From Novosphingobium album (ex Hu et al. 2023) (GTDB lineage Bacteria > Pseudomonadota > Alphaproteobacteria > Sphingomonadales > Sphingomonadaceae): a stretch of 64,000 nucleotides of DNA. Position numbers and translations under genes: made by a program. The stretch is taken from the NCBI RefSeq assembly GCF_022832385.1, contig NZ_JALHLE010000027.1, positions 40,296 through 104,295 of the forward strand, written 5' to 3'. This document shows, piece after piece, positions 28,269-36,787 of this stretch. Each line of letters begins with the position of its first letter. The stretch's first letter is position 1. Below the pieces are notes generated by a model. The model did no database searches. It was given only the letters and a program-made list of their open reading frames with translations, and was not told the DNA's origin.

Positions 28269-29075
28269 ATGCAAGTCAAGCTCATGAAGACCTTCGCAGC
28301 CCTTGCTTCAGGCCTCGCCTGCGTAGCCTTGAGCGTGGCGCAGGCGCAGCCGACTGCAGAAGTCGGAGCCATGACGAACGGCTACGTGCTCGGGCCCGGG
28401 GACGTCATCGAAGTGGCGGTCGTCGGCGGCAGCGAAGGCCCCATGCGCGTTCAGATCCAGTCGGACGGTTCAATCCTTCTGCCGCTGATCGGCAATGTTG
28501 GTGCAGGCGGAAAAACCGTTCTGCAGTTGCGCGATGCGATCAGTTCCGCGCTCAAGTCGGGCGGATTCTACACCACTCCGGCGGTCAACGTGACCATTGT
28601 CACTTACGCCAGCCGCTATGTCACCGTTCTGGGCGAGGTCGCGCAGCCAGGGGCAGTCCCGATCGATCGCGCCTACCGGGTCTCTGATATCCTTGCCCGT
28701 GTTGGCGGCATCAGGGGCAGCAACGCCAAAATCGTGAAGCTTCGCCGTGCCGACGGAGCGGAGCTGTCGCTGGACATCGCCAAGATTGCGACAGGAGGGC
28801 CGGACGAAGACCCCTTCGTGGCACCAGGCGACAAGATCTTTGTGCCCACAGCACAGACGTTCTACGTGTTGGGCCAGGTCGGCCGCCCCGGAAACTATCC
28901 GGTGGAAGACGGGATGACGTTGCGCAAGGCGCTGGCTGTCGCCGGCGGCATCACTCAGCTCGGCTCGATGAAGAAGGTCAAAGTGACGCGCGGCGGAACA
29001 GAACTCAAGAACTACGACCTCGACGCCCCCATCGAGATCGGTGACGTGATCGAAGTGGGCGAGCGCTTCTTCTAA
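28269..29075 (+). CDS. Polysaccharide export protein, Wza-like (SLBB domains)
   Basis: A 268-residue export channel component. A signal peptide (about residues 1-26, SVAQAQ) is followed by the polysaccharide-export domain (NGYVLGPGDVIEVAVVG) and two SLBB domains (VTVLGEVAQPGAVPIDRAY and FYVLGQVGRPGNYPVEDG). There is no clear lipobox cysteine at the cleavage site, unlike E. coli Wza. It should form the periplasmic and outer-membrane conduit. It lies between the barrel gene and the co-polymerase gene, the same order of partners as the GelD/GelC/GelE set of sphingan producers. Confidence 0.92.
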   Translation: MQVKLMKTFAALASGLACVALSVAQAQPTAEVGAMTNGYVLGPGDVIEVAVVGGSEGPMRVQIQSDGSILLPLIGNVGAGGKTVLQLRDAISSALKSGGFYTTPAVNVTIVTYASRYVTVLGEVAQPGAVPIDRAYRVSDILARVGGIRGSNAKIVKLRRADGAELSLDIAKIATGGPDEDPFVAPGDKIFVPTAQTFYVLGQVGRPGNYPVEDGMTLRKALAVAGGITQLGSMKKVKVTRGGTELKNYDLDAPIEIGDVIEVGERFF

Positions 29076-29093
29076 CGCAAGGGTCAAACGGAC

Positions 29094-30422
29094 ATGAGCC
29101 TCCTCCAGCTACTGCGCATCCTCTGGATTCGCCGGGCCGCGTTCGCGATTTCGCTTGCGGCCTGCCTGTTCGCCGCGGTCGTTGCGATTGCGGTGCTGCC
29201 TGAAAAGTACGAAGCCAAATCACGCGTCCTGCTGGATCTGATAAAGCCCGATCCCGTTACGCAACAGGTCATGTCCAACACCTTCGCCCGGGCCTATATC
29301 GCGACCCAGTCCGAACTGATCACGGATTATCGCGTTGCGGGCTCGGTGGTCGATGCGCTTGGCTGGGCCCGCGATCCGGAAAAAATCGCTGCCTACAACA
29401 GCAGCGGCGCTAGCGGGACAGTGGACCTGCGCCGCTGGCTTGCTGATCAAATCATAGAGAACACCGAAGCCAAGGCGCTCTCCAGCAGCAACATCCTGGA
29501 AATCACCTACACGGGGAGTTCGCCAGACGAGGCACGCAAGATCGCCGACCTGTTACGCGCGGTCTACGTCGAGCAGACCATTTCCTTCCGCCAGGACGGC
29601 GCCGCAAGGAACTCGGAATGGTTCCGCCAGCAGGCAGCGGCGGTCGCTGCAAAACTGACGAAGGCCGAAGCCCAAAAGACGGCGTACGAGAAGGAAAACG
29701 GCGTTGTTCTTCAGGACGACTACAGCGACCCGCAATCAGCGCGTCTCAGAGCCCTCTCGAACCAGGTTCCGCTGCAGATGGCGGCAGCACCGGCGGCATT
29801 GGTAGCCACTCCGTCGAGCACCCAGCTTGCCCAAGTCGACGCGCAGATCGCATCCCTTTCCCAGACGCTTGGCCCCAGTCACCCGCAGATGATCGCGCTC
29901 AAGCAGCAGCGGGGAGCTCTGGCCGCGGCCGCCGCACAGGAGCGAGCCGCCGCCGTGGCCGCTGCCCGTGCCGGCTCGGCGACAGGTCCGTCGCTTTCGA
30001 GCCAGGTTGCCAGCCAGCAGCAGAAGGTTCTCGAACAGCGCGGCAAGGTGGATGAACTGCGCAAGATGCAGGCCAGCATCGACGTCCTGCGCGACCAGTA
30101 CAACAAGACGATGGCCCGGGCGGGCGAGCTCAGCCTCGAGGCAGCCTCGCGCGAAAGCGGCGTGACGTTGCTCGGTAATGCCGTTGCCCCTGAAAGCCCC
30201 AGCGAGCCGAAGATCGCGCTGATCCTCCTTGGCGCTGTCGCGGGAGGCCTGGGCCTGGGATTCGTGGTGGCGATCGCGGCCGAACTGATGAAGCGCAAAG
30301 TGCGCGGCATTGATGACCTGATGGCCGCAGATGTGCCCGTGATAGGACGTATCGTTCACGAAGAACCTGCTCCCGCCGGTGCTTCGTCATGGTTTGCACG
30401 ATTCGGCAGCAAGGCGGCGTAA
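29094..30422 (+). CDS. Polysaccharide co-polymerase, Wzz/GumC-like (second copy)
   Basis: A 442-residue inner-membrane protein. The first membrane segment is at residues about 15-35 (RRAAFAISLAACLFAAVVAI), followed by the Wzz-type EAKSRVLLD block. The middle is long, coiled-coil-rich and heavy in Ala/Gln. A proline-bounded second membrane segment lies near residue 375-395, then the cytoplasmic tail KRKVRGIDDLMAADVPVIGR. It has a typical GumC C-terminus and no kinase domain; the kinase-like partner is the next gene, one base later. It should control chain length with the Wzy polymerase. Confidence 0.9.
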   Translation: MSLLQLLRILWIRRAAFAISLAACLFAAVVAIAVLPEKYEAKSRVLLDLIKPDPVTQQVMSNTFARAYIATQSELITDYRVAGSVVDALGWARDPEKIAAYNSSGASGTVDLRRWLADQIIENTEAKALSSSNILEITYTGSSPDEARKIADLLRAVYVEQTISFRQDGAARNSEWFRQQAAAVAAKLTKAEAQKTAYEKENGVVLQDDYSDPQSARLRALSNQVPLQMAAAPAALVATPSSTQLAQVDAQIASLSQTLGPSHPQMIALKQQRGALAAAAAQERAAAVAAARAGSATGPSLSSQVASQQQKVLEQRGKVDELRKMQASIDVLRDQYNKTMARAGELSLEAASRESGVTLLGNAVAPESPSEPKIALILLGAVAGGLGLGFVVAIAAELMKRKVRGIDDLMAADVPVIGRIVHEEPAPAGASSWFARFGSKAA

Positions 30423-30423
30423 G

Positions 30424-31236
30424 ATGACGGAAATGCAGGGTGGACCCGAAGAACCCATGAACGAAAACCTGACCGATACTGTGGAACCCGCCGCCGCTGT
30501 GGAGGCCGCCGGTGCGGCAACGGATGAACACATTGTCGTTCCCGAAGCCCCGCAGGAGGCTGCTTCCGAAATCCAGGCTGATGGTGAAGAGCCGATCTCA
30601 TTCGGGTTTTCCCAACGGGTAGTCGTCCTGTCGGACTCCGCTTCTGCGGAAGCGGAGGCGATCGCAGCATTGCGCACGCACTTGCTGGCGCACCATATCC
30701 GCGCCGGGCGGCGCGGGCTGGCCGTTTGCGCGCCCAGCTCGAGTAGCGGGGCGACTTTCGTGGCGGTAAACCTTGCTGTTTCGCTGGCCCGGGCAGGCAT
30801 CCGCACGCTTCTGATCGACGCAAACCTGCGCAAGCCCGCGGTGCACCGCTTTATCGTGCCTTCCGAGGAAATGCCTTCTCTCAAGGACTGCCTTTCGGAC
30901 AACTCGGTTGCGTTCGGGAACGTCATCCAGGAAGAGGTCATCCCGTCGCTCTCGATCATCTATTCAGGCGGACAGAGCACGAACGCGCAGGAACTGCTTG
31001 CCGCGCCGCCGTTCAAATCTCTGGTCGACCTGTGCATGCGTGACTTCGAGGTCACGATCGTCGACACTCCGGCCAGCAACAACAATTCCGACGCACGCCG
31101 CATCGCGTCGATCGTGCGCCACTGCCTGATCGTCGCCCGCAAGGACGTAACCTACGTGTCAGACGTCAAGACGCTCATCGACGAGATGAAGTCCGACAAG
31201 GTGAATGTAATTGGTACGGTGCTGAACGAATTCTGA
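30424..31236 (+). CDS. CpsD/GelE-like P-loop tyrosine-kinase family protein with altered Walker A
   Basis: About 270 residues. The first 60 are acidic and Ala/Glu-rich. The ATPase core has CAPSSSSGATFVAVNLAVSL where the family normally has G-K-S/T. Here G109-A110-T111 replaces it, so the Walker A lysine is missing. Walker A' is LLIDANLRKP and Walker B is VTIVDTPAS. The C-terminus (NVIGTVLNEF) lacks a tyrosine cluster for autophosphorylation. It follows the co-polymerase by one base and should form a two-protein BY-kinase pair with it. Loss of lysine and tyrosines suggests a structural or regulatory role. Some sphingomonad relatives also depart from the canonical loop. The start could be the later ATG at 30457. 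Confidence 0.85.
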   Translation: MTEMQGGPEEPMNENLTDTVEPAAAVEAAGAATDEHIVVPEAPQEAASEIQADGEEPISFGFSQRVVVLSDSASAEAEAIAALRTHLLAHHIRAGRRGLAVCAPSSSSGATFVAVNLAVSLARAGIRTLLIDANLRKPAVHRFIVPSEEMPSLKDCLSDNSVAFGNVIQEEVIPSLSIIYSGGQSTNAQELLAAPPFKSLVDLCMRDFEVTIVDTPASNNNSDARRIASIVRHCLIVARKDVTYVSDVKTLIDEMKSDKVNVIGTVLNEF

Positions 31237-31249
31237 CACCGGCCGTTGT

Positions 31250-31271
31250 GGAGGGGCGGCACCGCCCCTCC
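31250..31271. terminator. Strong hairpin between convergent operons, bidirectional terminator
   Basis: GGAGGGGCGG pairs perfectly with CCGCCCCTCC (10-bp arms, effectively a 9-bp stem with a 4-base loop). It sits in the 36-base gap between the kinase-like gene stop (31236, plus) and the GT2 stop (31273, minus). There is only TT after it on the plus strand, so it may need Rho or other help, but its position serves both operons. Confidence 0.65.
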
Positions 31272-31272
31272 T

Positions 31273-32190
31273 TCAGGCCATCCAGGGCGGCAGGCCCCGC
31301 TTGTTGCGCAGACCTGCCAGCCAGCCTGACAATCCATAGCCAAATTGCCGGAACGCGCCGCGGCGCAGGTACCGGCCCACCAGGAGCACAAGCGAGCCGA
31401 GCGCCGCTACCGGCAAGCGTTCAGGGGTTGTGTCCCGTACAACGTTGAGCTTGTTCCGCTCATCCAGATAGATCGGCATCCGCGGCCGTACGCGGTGGGC
31501 ATCCCCGGAACCAGTCGTGCCGCCCTGATCATGGCACACCAGCGCATCGGGCGCGAACCCCAGTTTCAGTCCCGCCGCAACTGCGCGCAGGCACCATTCC
31601 ACTTCCTCGCAGTAGAGGAAGTAGTCTTCCCGCATCAGGCCCACCTTGTCCACGAAGGTACGGCCAACGAGCATAGAGGCACCGAGCAGATAGTTCATCT
31701 GCCCTTCAATCTCCGCCGCATCAGGACGGATGGCAAGCGGCTCACCGTTGCCCAGCGAGACGCAGCGCGCCATCGACGCATTCCAGCGTCCACCATAGGC
31801 CTGGATGCGCCCCTGCGGGTTGTGCAGCACGCCTCCTGCCGCGGCCACGTCTCCACGCTCAAGCCGCGCCACCAGTGCGGCAAGCGCTTCCGGCGCGGGC
31901 ACGGTATCCGGATTGACGATCCACCAGGCATCGGCGTCCGGTGCCGCCTTCATGCAGACATTGACACCGCCCGCATAGCCAAGGTTGCCCGGAGCAAGGA
32001 TCGCACGAACCTTCTGCCCCTCAGGCAGGGCCTCGGGGATAGCGGCACTCAGAGAAGCGAAGGCAGCAGCACCGCCATTTTCGCAGATCGTTACGTCGAA
32101 GTCTGCGTATGTGCTGGCCGAAAGTGCAGAGAGGCATCCCGCAATCTCCTCGGGATTGCGGAAAGTGACGATGGCGATCGACACGTGCAT
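31273..32190 (-). CDS. Glycosyltransferase family 2, rhamnosyltransferase-like
   Basis: A 305-residue GT-A enzyme. It opens with HVSIAIVTFRNPEEIAGCL, has the donor motif WWIVNPDTVPAPE (D-x-D variant as N-P-D-T, typical of WcaA/RfbN-type rhamnosyltransferases) and the acceptor-side motif REDYFLYCEEVEWCLRA. The ATG shares its A with the stop of the upstream GT2 gene (TGATG at 32188-32192), so translation is coupled. It probably adds a deoxysugar such as rhamnose to the lipid-linked unit, but the donor is inferred only from family resemblance. Confidence 0.88.
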   Translation of the reverse strand: MHVSIAIVTFRNPEEIAGCLSALSASTYADFDVTICENGGAAAFASLSAAIPEALPEGQKVRAILAPGNLGYAGGVNVCMKAAPDADAWWIVNPDTVPAPEALAALVARLERGDVAAAGGVLHNPQGRIQAYGGRWNASMARCVSLGNGEPLAIRPDAAEIEGQMNYLLGASMLVGRTFVDKVGLMREDYFLYCEEVEWCLRAVAAGLKLGFAPDALVCHDQGGTTGSGDAHRVRPRMPIYLDERNKLNVVRDTTPERLPVAALGSLVLLVGRYLRRGAFRQFGYGLSGWLAGLRNKRGLPPWMA

Positions 32191-33104
32191 CAGGATCCCC
32201 CCCGGAAAATGAGGCCCAGCGCATCGCCGAAACGCCACAGCCGGATTTTGGCGAGCATGCCCAACGCTCGAACTTTATTTGTCATGCCGGGGATGGCCGC
32301 ACTGGACAGCACAGCTGGCGCGTGCGCCAGAATGGACGCCGGAAGAGCAAAGCTCCGCATCGCCCATTTGAAACGACCCCCGGGCTTGTTCTCATACAGC
32401 GCGAATGTTTCGGCATTGAGCCGGCGCCACTTGTGCCTGAGCTGCCCCCAATCCGCGCGGGCCGGATGTCCGGCGACGGCATCGGCCGCATATCCGATAC
32501 GAAACCCTGCATCTCGCGCGCGATGGCACCATTCCAGATCCTCGGACACACCACTGCGGAAACCGCCAACGGTATCGAAGAGCATGCGCGGGCAAAAGAG
32601 ATTTGCCGTGACCGTAAAGCCCTTCCGTTGGACATAGGTCCGGTTGTCGAACGCGAATACCCGCTCGAACCCTTCCGCTCCACTCATCCGGGCGGGATCG
32701 GAAACGAGGACCGTCATGCGCCCGCCGACAAAGTCGTGCTCCTTGAGCGCCGCCACGCCGGCCTTCAGCCAGCCGGGTTCGGGAATGCAGTCGCAGTCGG
32801 TGAAGGCCAGGATCCGTCCGCGCGAAGCTGCCACGCCGGCATTCCGTGCCGGGCCTGCACCCTTTTGTGTGGCGATAACCAGGCGGGCGCGGTCGCCTAT
32901 CGTGGCCCGAACGGCCGCCTCGCCGCTTGGCGACATGTTATCCGCCACCACGACCTCGAAATACAGGCCACCCTCCTGCCCTGCCAGGGCATCCAGACAC
33001 CGGTCCAGACTGGAAAGATCCTCATAGTGCGGGACGATCACGCTGATGTCGGGGCCTTTGCCGGAGCCACACGGCATGCCGGCCACCACCATGTCCTCGG
33101 TCAC
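32190..33104 (-). CDS. Glycosyltransferase family 2
   Basis: A 304-residue GT-A enzyme. Motifs are [19 protein letters not shown], the donor-site [12 protein letters not shown] (D-x-D as DCD) and the catalytic-base region [18 protein letters not shown]. It has a C-terminal hydrophobic stretch near residues 255-275 that may touch the membrane. The start is GTG, overlapping the upstream acetyltransferase stop by GTGA at 33101-33104. It belongs to a tightly coupled three-gene set (acetyltransferase, GT2, GT2). Donor and linkage are unknown. Confidence 0.88.
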   Translation of the reverse strand: MTEDMVVAGMPCGSGKGPDISVIVPHYEDLSSLDRCLDALAGQEGGLYFEVVVADNMSPSGEAAVRATIGDRARLVIATQKGAGPARNAGVAASRGRILAFTDCDCIPEPGWLKAGVAALKEHDFVGGRMTVLVSDPARMSGAEGFERVFAFDNRTYVQRKGFTVTANLFCPRMLFDTVGGFRSGVSEDLEWCHRARDAGFRIGYAADAVAGHPARADWGQLRHKWRRLNAETFALYENKPGGRFKWAMRSFALPASILAHAPAVLSSAAIPGMTNKVRALGMLAKIRLWRFGDALGLIFRGGS

Positions 33105-33730
33105 GCGCGGATACTCCGCCCCGCCCCCCAGGAGCGAACCCGCTCAACGGTTGGATGATACACAAGGTCGCGATCGCGCTCGACCAGAGCGCGCAATTCG
33201 GGCGGATCGAGTTCCCACCAGCGGCTTTCCTCGAGAGCCTGGACCAGATCTGGCGGGAACCGATCTCGGAGTTTGCGTGCGGGGTTGCCCGCAACGATCG
33301 CATAGTCAGGCACGTCTTTGGTGACGATTGCACCGGCACCGACAACCGCCCCCCGGCCGATGCGCTTGCAGCCCGGAAGAATCATGGCGTAATGACCGAT
33401 CCAGACGTCGTCCGATATCTCTAGAACATCGTCCCAATGGATGTCCCGATCGACGACGCCGAACTTGCGCTCATAAAGCGCCGGATGGGTGGTCATGGCA
33501 TCGACGGGATGATTGATCGGCGCCGAGCGCACCGTGCTGGCTATCGAACAGTAGCGCCCTACCCGAATAGGCCCCGGCATGCGCCACTGATCGAAGCAGC
33601 CGTAAGACTGCATTCCGACATCAATGCGATATCGCTCACGAAAATAGGCTCTCAGTTTGAGATTGTCATGCTGATTGCGCCGCCACATGCGCAAGCGCAC
33701 GTGTTCGAGGATTTTTGCCAGCAAACCCAA
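33101..33730 (-). CDS. Hexapeptide-repeat O-acetyltransferase (CatB/WbbJ-like)
   Basis: A 209-residue left-handed beta-helix acetyltransferase. Hexapeptide units and the catalytic-histidine region are visible ([20 protein letters not shown], then [15 protein letters not shown] and [15 protein letters not shown]), ending [14 protein letters not shown]. The VWIG and AGNPA blocks are diagnostic of xenobiotic/sugar O-acetyltransferases. It leads the operon that continues into two GT2 genes by overlapping codons and lies 53 bases after the stop of the P-loop ATPase gene. It probably O-acetylates the sugar added by one of those transferases. Confidence 0.88.
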   Translation of the reverse strand: MGLLAKILEHVRLRMWRRNQHDNLKLRAYFRERYRIDVGMQSYGCFDQWRMPGPIRVGRYCSIASTVRSAPINHPVDAMTTHPALYERKFGVVDRDIHWDDVLEISDDVWIGHYAMILPGCKRIGRGAVVGAGAIVTKDVPDYAIVAGNPARKLRDRFPPDLVQALEESRWWELDPPELRALVERDRDLVYHPTVERVRSWGAGRSIRA

Positions 33731-33783
33731 CGTCCGGTCTCCGTGAATTTCGGTTTCGCGTCGCCAAACGCGAAGCTACCGGA

Positions 33784-35145
33784 TCAGCCGACGGCTACCA
33801 TCGTTTTTCCGTTTTCCTCGATCTGGGTATGCGTCAACAGCATCCAGATATAGACCGGAGCACCCTCCTCATTGAATTCGTAGATCCCTTCGCCGGGGTC
33901 CCCTATCGGCCTGACCAGATCATCGCCCAGCGCGATTTCCCGGACGAGACGCTCACACTCACGCGTGTCCTCGGAAGCCGGGCCCGACGCACGTGTTTCG
34001 AGCCGACCTCCATGTGCCATCGCAATACGCGCGATCTTGCCCAGACCAACCCCATTTCCTTCAGCGACAATGCGCCTGATCGTCTTCACCGTCCGTTCGG
34101 GAATGCGTTGCTCGATCTCCTCCACGGCGACCCGCACGGCTTGAGCAACATCGGCCGCTTCCACGATCCGGGCGTCACGTTCAACCGCCGCGATGGCTGC
34201 GTGCTGCCCCATCAGACTGGCCAGATAAGGCGAGCCGTTCGCGATGGTCGTGGTCAGATCGACGGCCCTGTCGTCAAACGGTATGCCGCTGGCGCTTTCG
34301 CCAATGGCAATCAGTTCGCGGGTCTCCTCCACCTTCATGGGCGGCACGCGCAGACCAATGACGTTGCGCCGGATCGACGGAATATGCTCGACGAGTTCCG
34401 CAAGATTGCTGGCTACGCCGGCGATCACGAACTGGACGCGAATCGAACGGTCCGACAGATTCTTGATCAGTTCGGCAATGGCCCTGCGGAAATTGCCATG
34501 CGGACTGCGATCGAATTCATCGAGGATGATCAGCATCCGCGTCCCGGAAAGGCGCGAGAATATGTCACAGAGCTGGTTGGCGCTGATCGCTCCCGGCCTG
34601 AGCAGTTCATCGAGAGACTTGCCTTCCTCAATCTCGGAATCCGTGGGGTCGTAATCCGCATGGTAGAGCAGCGGGATCGTCCCGACGACCGAACGCATGA
34701 GAGTGCTGAAATCGGAATCCTCGCCACACGAGACGTAGCGCACAAGATACTGCGCCTCCTCGGCGAGTTGCGATACGACGTGAAGGAGCGACGTCTTGCC
34801 GATGCCGCGCTCTCCATACAGCACGACATGAAGGCGCTGATCCTCAATGGATCGGATTAGCGAATCGAGCAGTTCGGTGCGGCCCGCGAACTGCCGCAGA
34901 TCGGATACCGGCTGGGACGGAGTGAAGGCGTCACGCAGTTGCATCCGGATGCGTTCGCCCGGACTGCCGCGATACCCACGCAATTCATCGGTGGCGGATC
35001 CATGGAAACGGGGAAGAACAGCTTTCCGGCCTGAAGCGGCGAGCGGCCGCAAGAGCCCGGCCACGGTATATGTCGAGGAAATGCTGTCCTCAACTTCTTG
35101 GGGGCGCGAAAAAAGTCGACTAAACCAACTCACATCATTCTCCAT
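33784..35145 (-). CDS. P-loop ATPase (AAA/Orc1-Cdc6-like) of an EPS operon
   Basis: A 453-residue ATPase. Walker A is LYGERGIGKTSLL (K117) and Walker B is MLIILDEFDRS, with a sensor-like region QFVIAGVASNL. The first 85 residues include a stretch (SWFSRLFSRPQEVEDSISS) that may be a membrane- or partner-binding part. The C-terminal 150 residues resemble a winged-helix lid. The ATG at 35145 was chosen because earlier open sequence has only a TTG start. Its target is unknown; the position upstream of glycosyltransferase genes and opposite a PilZ gene suggests a regulatory or assembly role. Confidence 0.8.
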   Translation of the reverse strand: MENDVSWFSRLFSRPQEVEDSISSTYTVAGLLRPLAASGRKAVLPRFHGSATDELRGYRGSPGERIRMQLRDAFTPSQPVSDLRQFAGRTELLDSLIRSIEDQRLHVVLYGERGIGKTSLLHVVSQLAEEAQYLVRYVSCGEDSDFSTLMRSVVGTIPLLYHADYDPTDSEIEEGKSLDELLRPGAISANQLCDIFSRLSGTRMLIILDEFDRSPHGNFRRAIAELIKNLSDRSIRVQFVIAGVASNLAELVEHIPSIRRNVIGLRVPPMKVEETRELIAIGESASGIPFDDRAVDLTTTIANGSPYLASLMGQHAAIAAVERDARIVEAADVAQAVRVAVEEIEQRIPERTVKTIRRIVAEGNGVGLGKIARIAMAHGGRLETRASGPASEDTRECERLVREIALGDDLVRPIGDPGEGIYEFNEEGAPVYIWMLLTHTQIEENGKTMVAVG

Positions 35146-35490
35146 CCACGTACCCGACGCGGTAACGCGAGGGCTAGAGACATGCCATAGGATGCCGTCA
35201 CCTGACGACCCCTTAATCACACGATTTTGTTGCAATGCAGTATCAATCCGAGACGCCGATCCTGAATTTGACGGCCTGCGGCCGACTGTGCCTCAATCCC
35301 GACACCAGGACCGTCATCCCCAGTTATGTTCACTTTCGCACAGACTTCGGTAGAAATTTACTTAAGTCCTTAGCCAGATTTCGGCGCATCTTTTCTGTAA
35401 CTCCGGCCCACATCGAAGCTGGCGAGTTAAATATATTTTAACGCGATAGGGAATATTGCCTTGCGGGTTGCTTTTTGTGGAGATGCTGCG
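35146..35490. promoter_or_regulatory. Divergent intergenic region with palindrome GTTAAA-TATAT-TTTAAC
   Basis: 345 bases between the ATPase gene (minus) and the PilZ gene (plus). No convincing gene is present. At 35426-35442 is a palindrome with perfect 6-bp arms (GTTAAA/TTTAAC) around TATAT, 48 bases before the PilZ ATG. It sits in an A/T-rich stretch likely to hold that gene's promoter, and could be an operator or part of the -10 region. Confidence 0.45.
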
Positions 35491-35952
35491 ATGGGGCTGG
35501 CCGTTCGGCTGCAAATCGAACAACGATCCGGCGATCGCCGCGACGTGACGATCCCTGCTACCATCCGGAAGACAAACGCGCCGATTGACGTGGAGATCGA
35601 GAATCTCTCGACCTCCGGTTTCCGGGCCACTTTGAGTTCGGAACTCCAGCAGGGCGACTGCGTTTCGATTGGCGCAGCCTGGATGGGCCGGCGCACCGCC
35701 AGCGTCGTCTGGAAAATGCATCCCCGCTACGGCTTCGCCTTCGATACACCGCTAAGCCCGTCCGAAGTGCTTGATGCACAGGCCGTCGAGAACGTGGAAC
35801 AACTGGCCCAAACCGAGTTCACGCCGCCGGGACAGGAGCGGGCCATGATGGGCAAAGGCATGCGATTTGGCATCCCGCGTTCGCTCATGCTTGCGACAGC
35901 CGCGACACTGGTGGCCATTGGCGAAGGCATCAGGCGCCGCCTGAGCGATTGA
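35491..35952 (+). CDS. PilZ domain protein, putative c-di-GMP receptor
   Basis: A 153-residue protein. Residues about 10-95 form a PilZ domain with both ligand motifs intact: R12-x3-R16 (QRSGDRRD) and N38-x-S40-x2-G43 (ENLSTSGF). The C-terminus has a hydrophobic stretch (IPRSLMLATAATLVAIGEGI) that may anchor it to the membrane. The ATG at 35491 has TGGAGA upstream and fits better than the earlier in-frame TTG. It probably lets cyclic di-GMP control polymer synthesis or export. It is divergent from the P-loop ATPase and convergent with the exosortase operon. Confidence 0.85.
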   Translation: MGLAVRLQIEQRSGDRRDVTIPATIRKTNAPIDVEIENLSTSGFRATLSSELQQGDCVSIGAAWMGRRTASVVWKMHPRYGFAFDTPLSPSEVLDAQAVENVEQLAQTEFTPPGQERAMMGKGMRFGIPRSLMLATAATLVAIGEGIRRRLSD

Positions 35953-35977
35953 ACGGCCCGAGCCGCGGCGCCCCTCG

Positions 35978-36787
35978 TCAGCGATGAGGTGCATATCCCT
36001 GCTGATACGTGATTTTCGCATTTTTCCGCAGTTCTGCCACAGCCACAGAGAATGTTGCCTGCTGGGCCCGGCGCGCCAGCAGATCTGTGGCTGCCGCTCT
36101 CTGCTCGTTCACCCCCGTGCTCATGGTCCGGCGTGCCAGCACAAAACGTGCCGTGGCGAGTTGGCCGTCGATACTCAGCGAAGGCGAACCCGCCCCCTGC
36201 GCGTCCAGCCGCCGCGCGGCCTCCCGGTCCAGAGCGCGCGTATCAAGAGTAGCCGGCCCCCTCTGATAACTGGCCCCCGCACGATCCAGAGCCTGCGCCA
36301 TAGCATCGACACTGGCCATGGACTGCAGCTTCGGCAGACGGGTGAGCATGTTCCTGGGAAAGGTGATCTGCTCGACGGACACGATCTGTCGTTGCGCGAA
36401 CATCTGCGGATTTTCCGCAACAAAGCGGTCCACGGCTTCTGTGGAAGGCTGCGCCGTCATGGCACCAAGCCTAACCGCCAGTTGATCGGCAAGAAGAACT
36501 TCATCAGATCGTCGGCGTAGCGCCTGATAGTCAGGCGACCGGTCAATCAGCGCATCCCTGGCCTTCGCCGCCATGAGTTTGCGGTCGACCAGCCGGGCGA
36601 GCAACTCATCCTGAACCGCCGACACTTCGGTGGTCGCCGGCAGGTCAAGCGCGCGCATTTCGGTCAACAGCTCCCGGCGCGTGATGTCCACGCCATTGAC
36701 GCGCGCGATGACCTGTCCCGCGGGCTCTTCATCACTGCAACTGGCGCTCAACAGCGACAGCGCGACCAGTATCCCCTTTCTAATCAT
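35978..36787 (-). CDS. EpsD-like periplasmic peptidyl-prolyl isomerase lipoprotein
   Basis: A 269-residue protein. The N-terminus is a lipoprotein-type signal (ILVALSLLSASC, lipid on C17). A SurA/PrsA-like chaperone part follows (GQVIARVNGVDITRRELLTEM), then a parvulin-like region (VSVEQITFPRNML). EpsD-type members occur beside EpsH-type exosortases in EPS loci and probably fold export components. The parvulin domain is degenerate, so isomerase activity is not certain. Its ATG lies inside the end of the EpsI-like gene (8-base overlap), so it is coupled to the exosortase operon. It is the last gene of the three. Confidence 0.78.
   Translation of the reverse strand: MIRKGILVALSLLSASCSDEEPAGQVIARVNGVDITRRELLTEMRALDLPATTEVSAVQDELLARLVDRKLMAAKARDALIDRSPDYQALRRRSDEVLLADQLAVRLGAMTAQPSTEAVDRFVAENPQMFAQRQIVSVEQITFPRNMLTRLPKLQSMASVDAMAQALDRAGASYQRGPATLDTRALDREAARRLDAQGAGSPSLSIDGQLATARFVLARRTMSTGVNEQRAAATDLLARRAQQATFSVAVAELRKNAKITYQQGYAPHR

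Noticed and set aside
31345..32637. Long open frame (430 codons) on the plus strand opposite the two GT2 genes
   Set aside because: It lies antisense to genes with clear motifs and overlapping start/stop codons, has no recognisable domain and is the kind of mirror frame common in GC-rich DNA.
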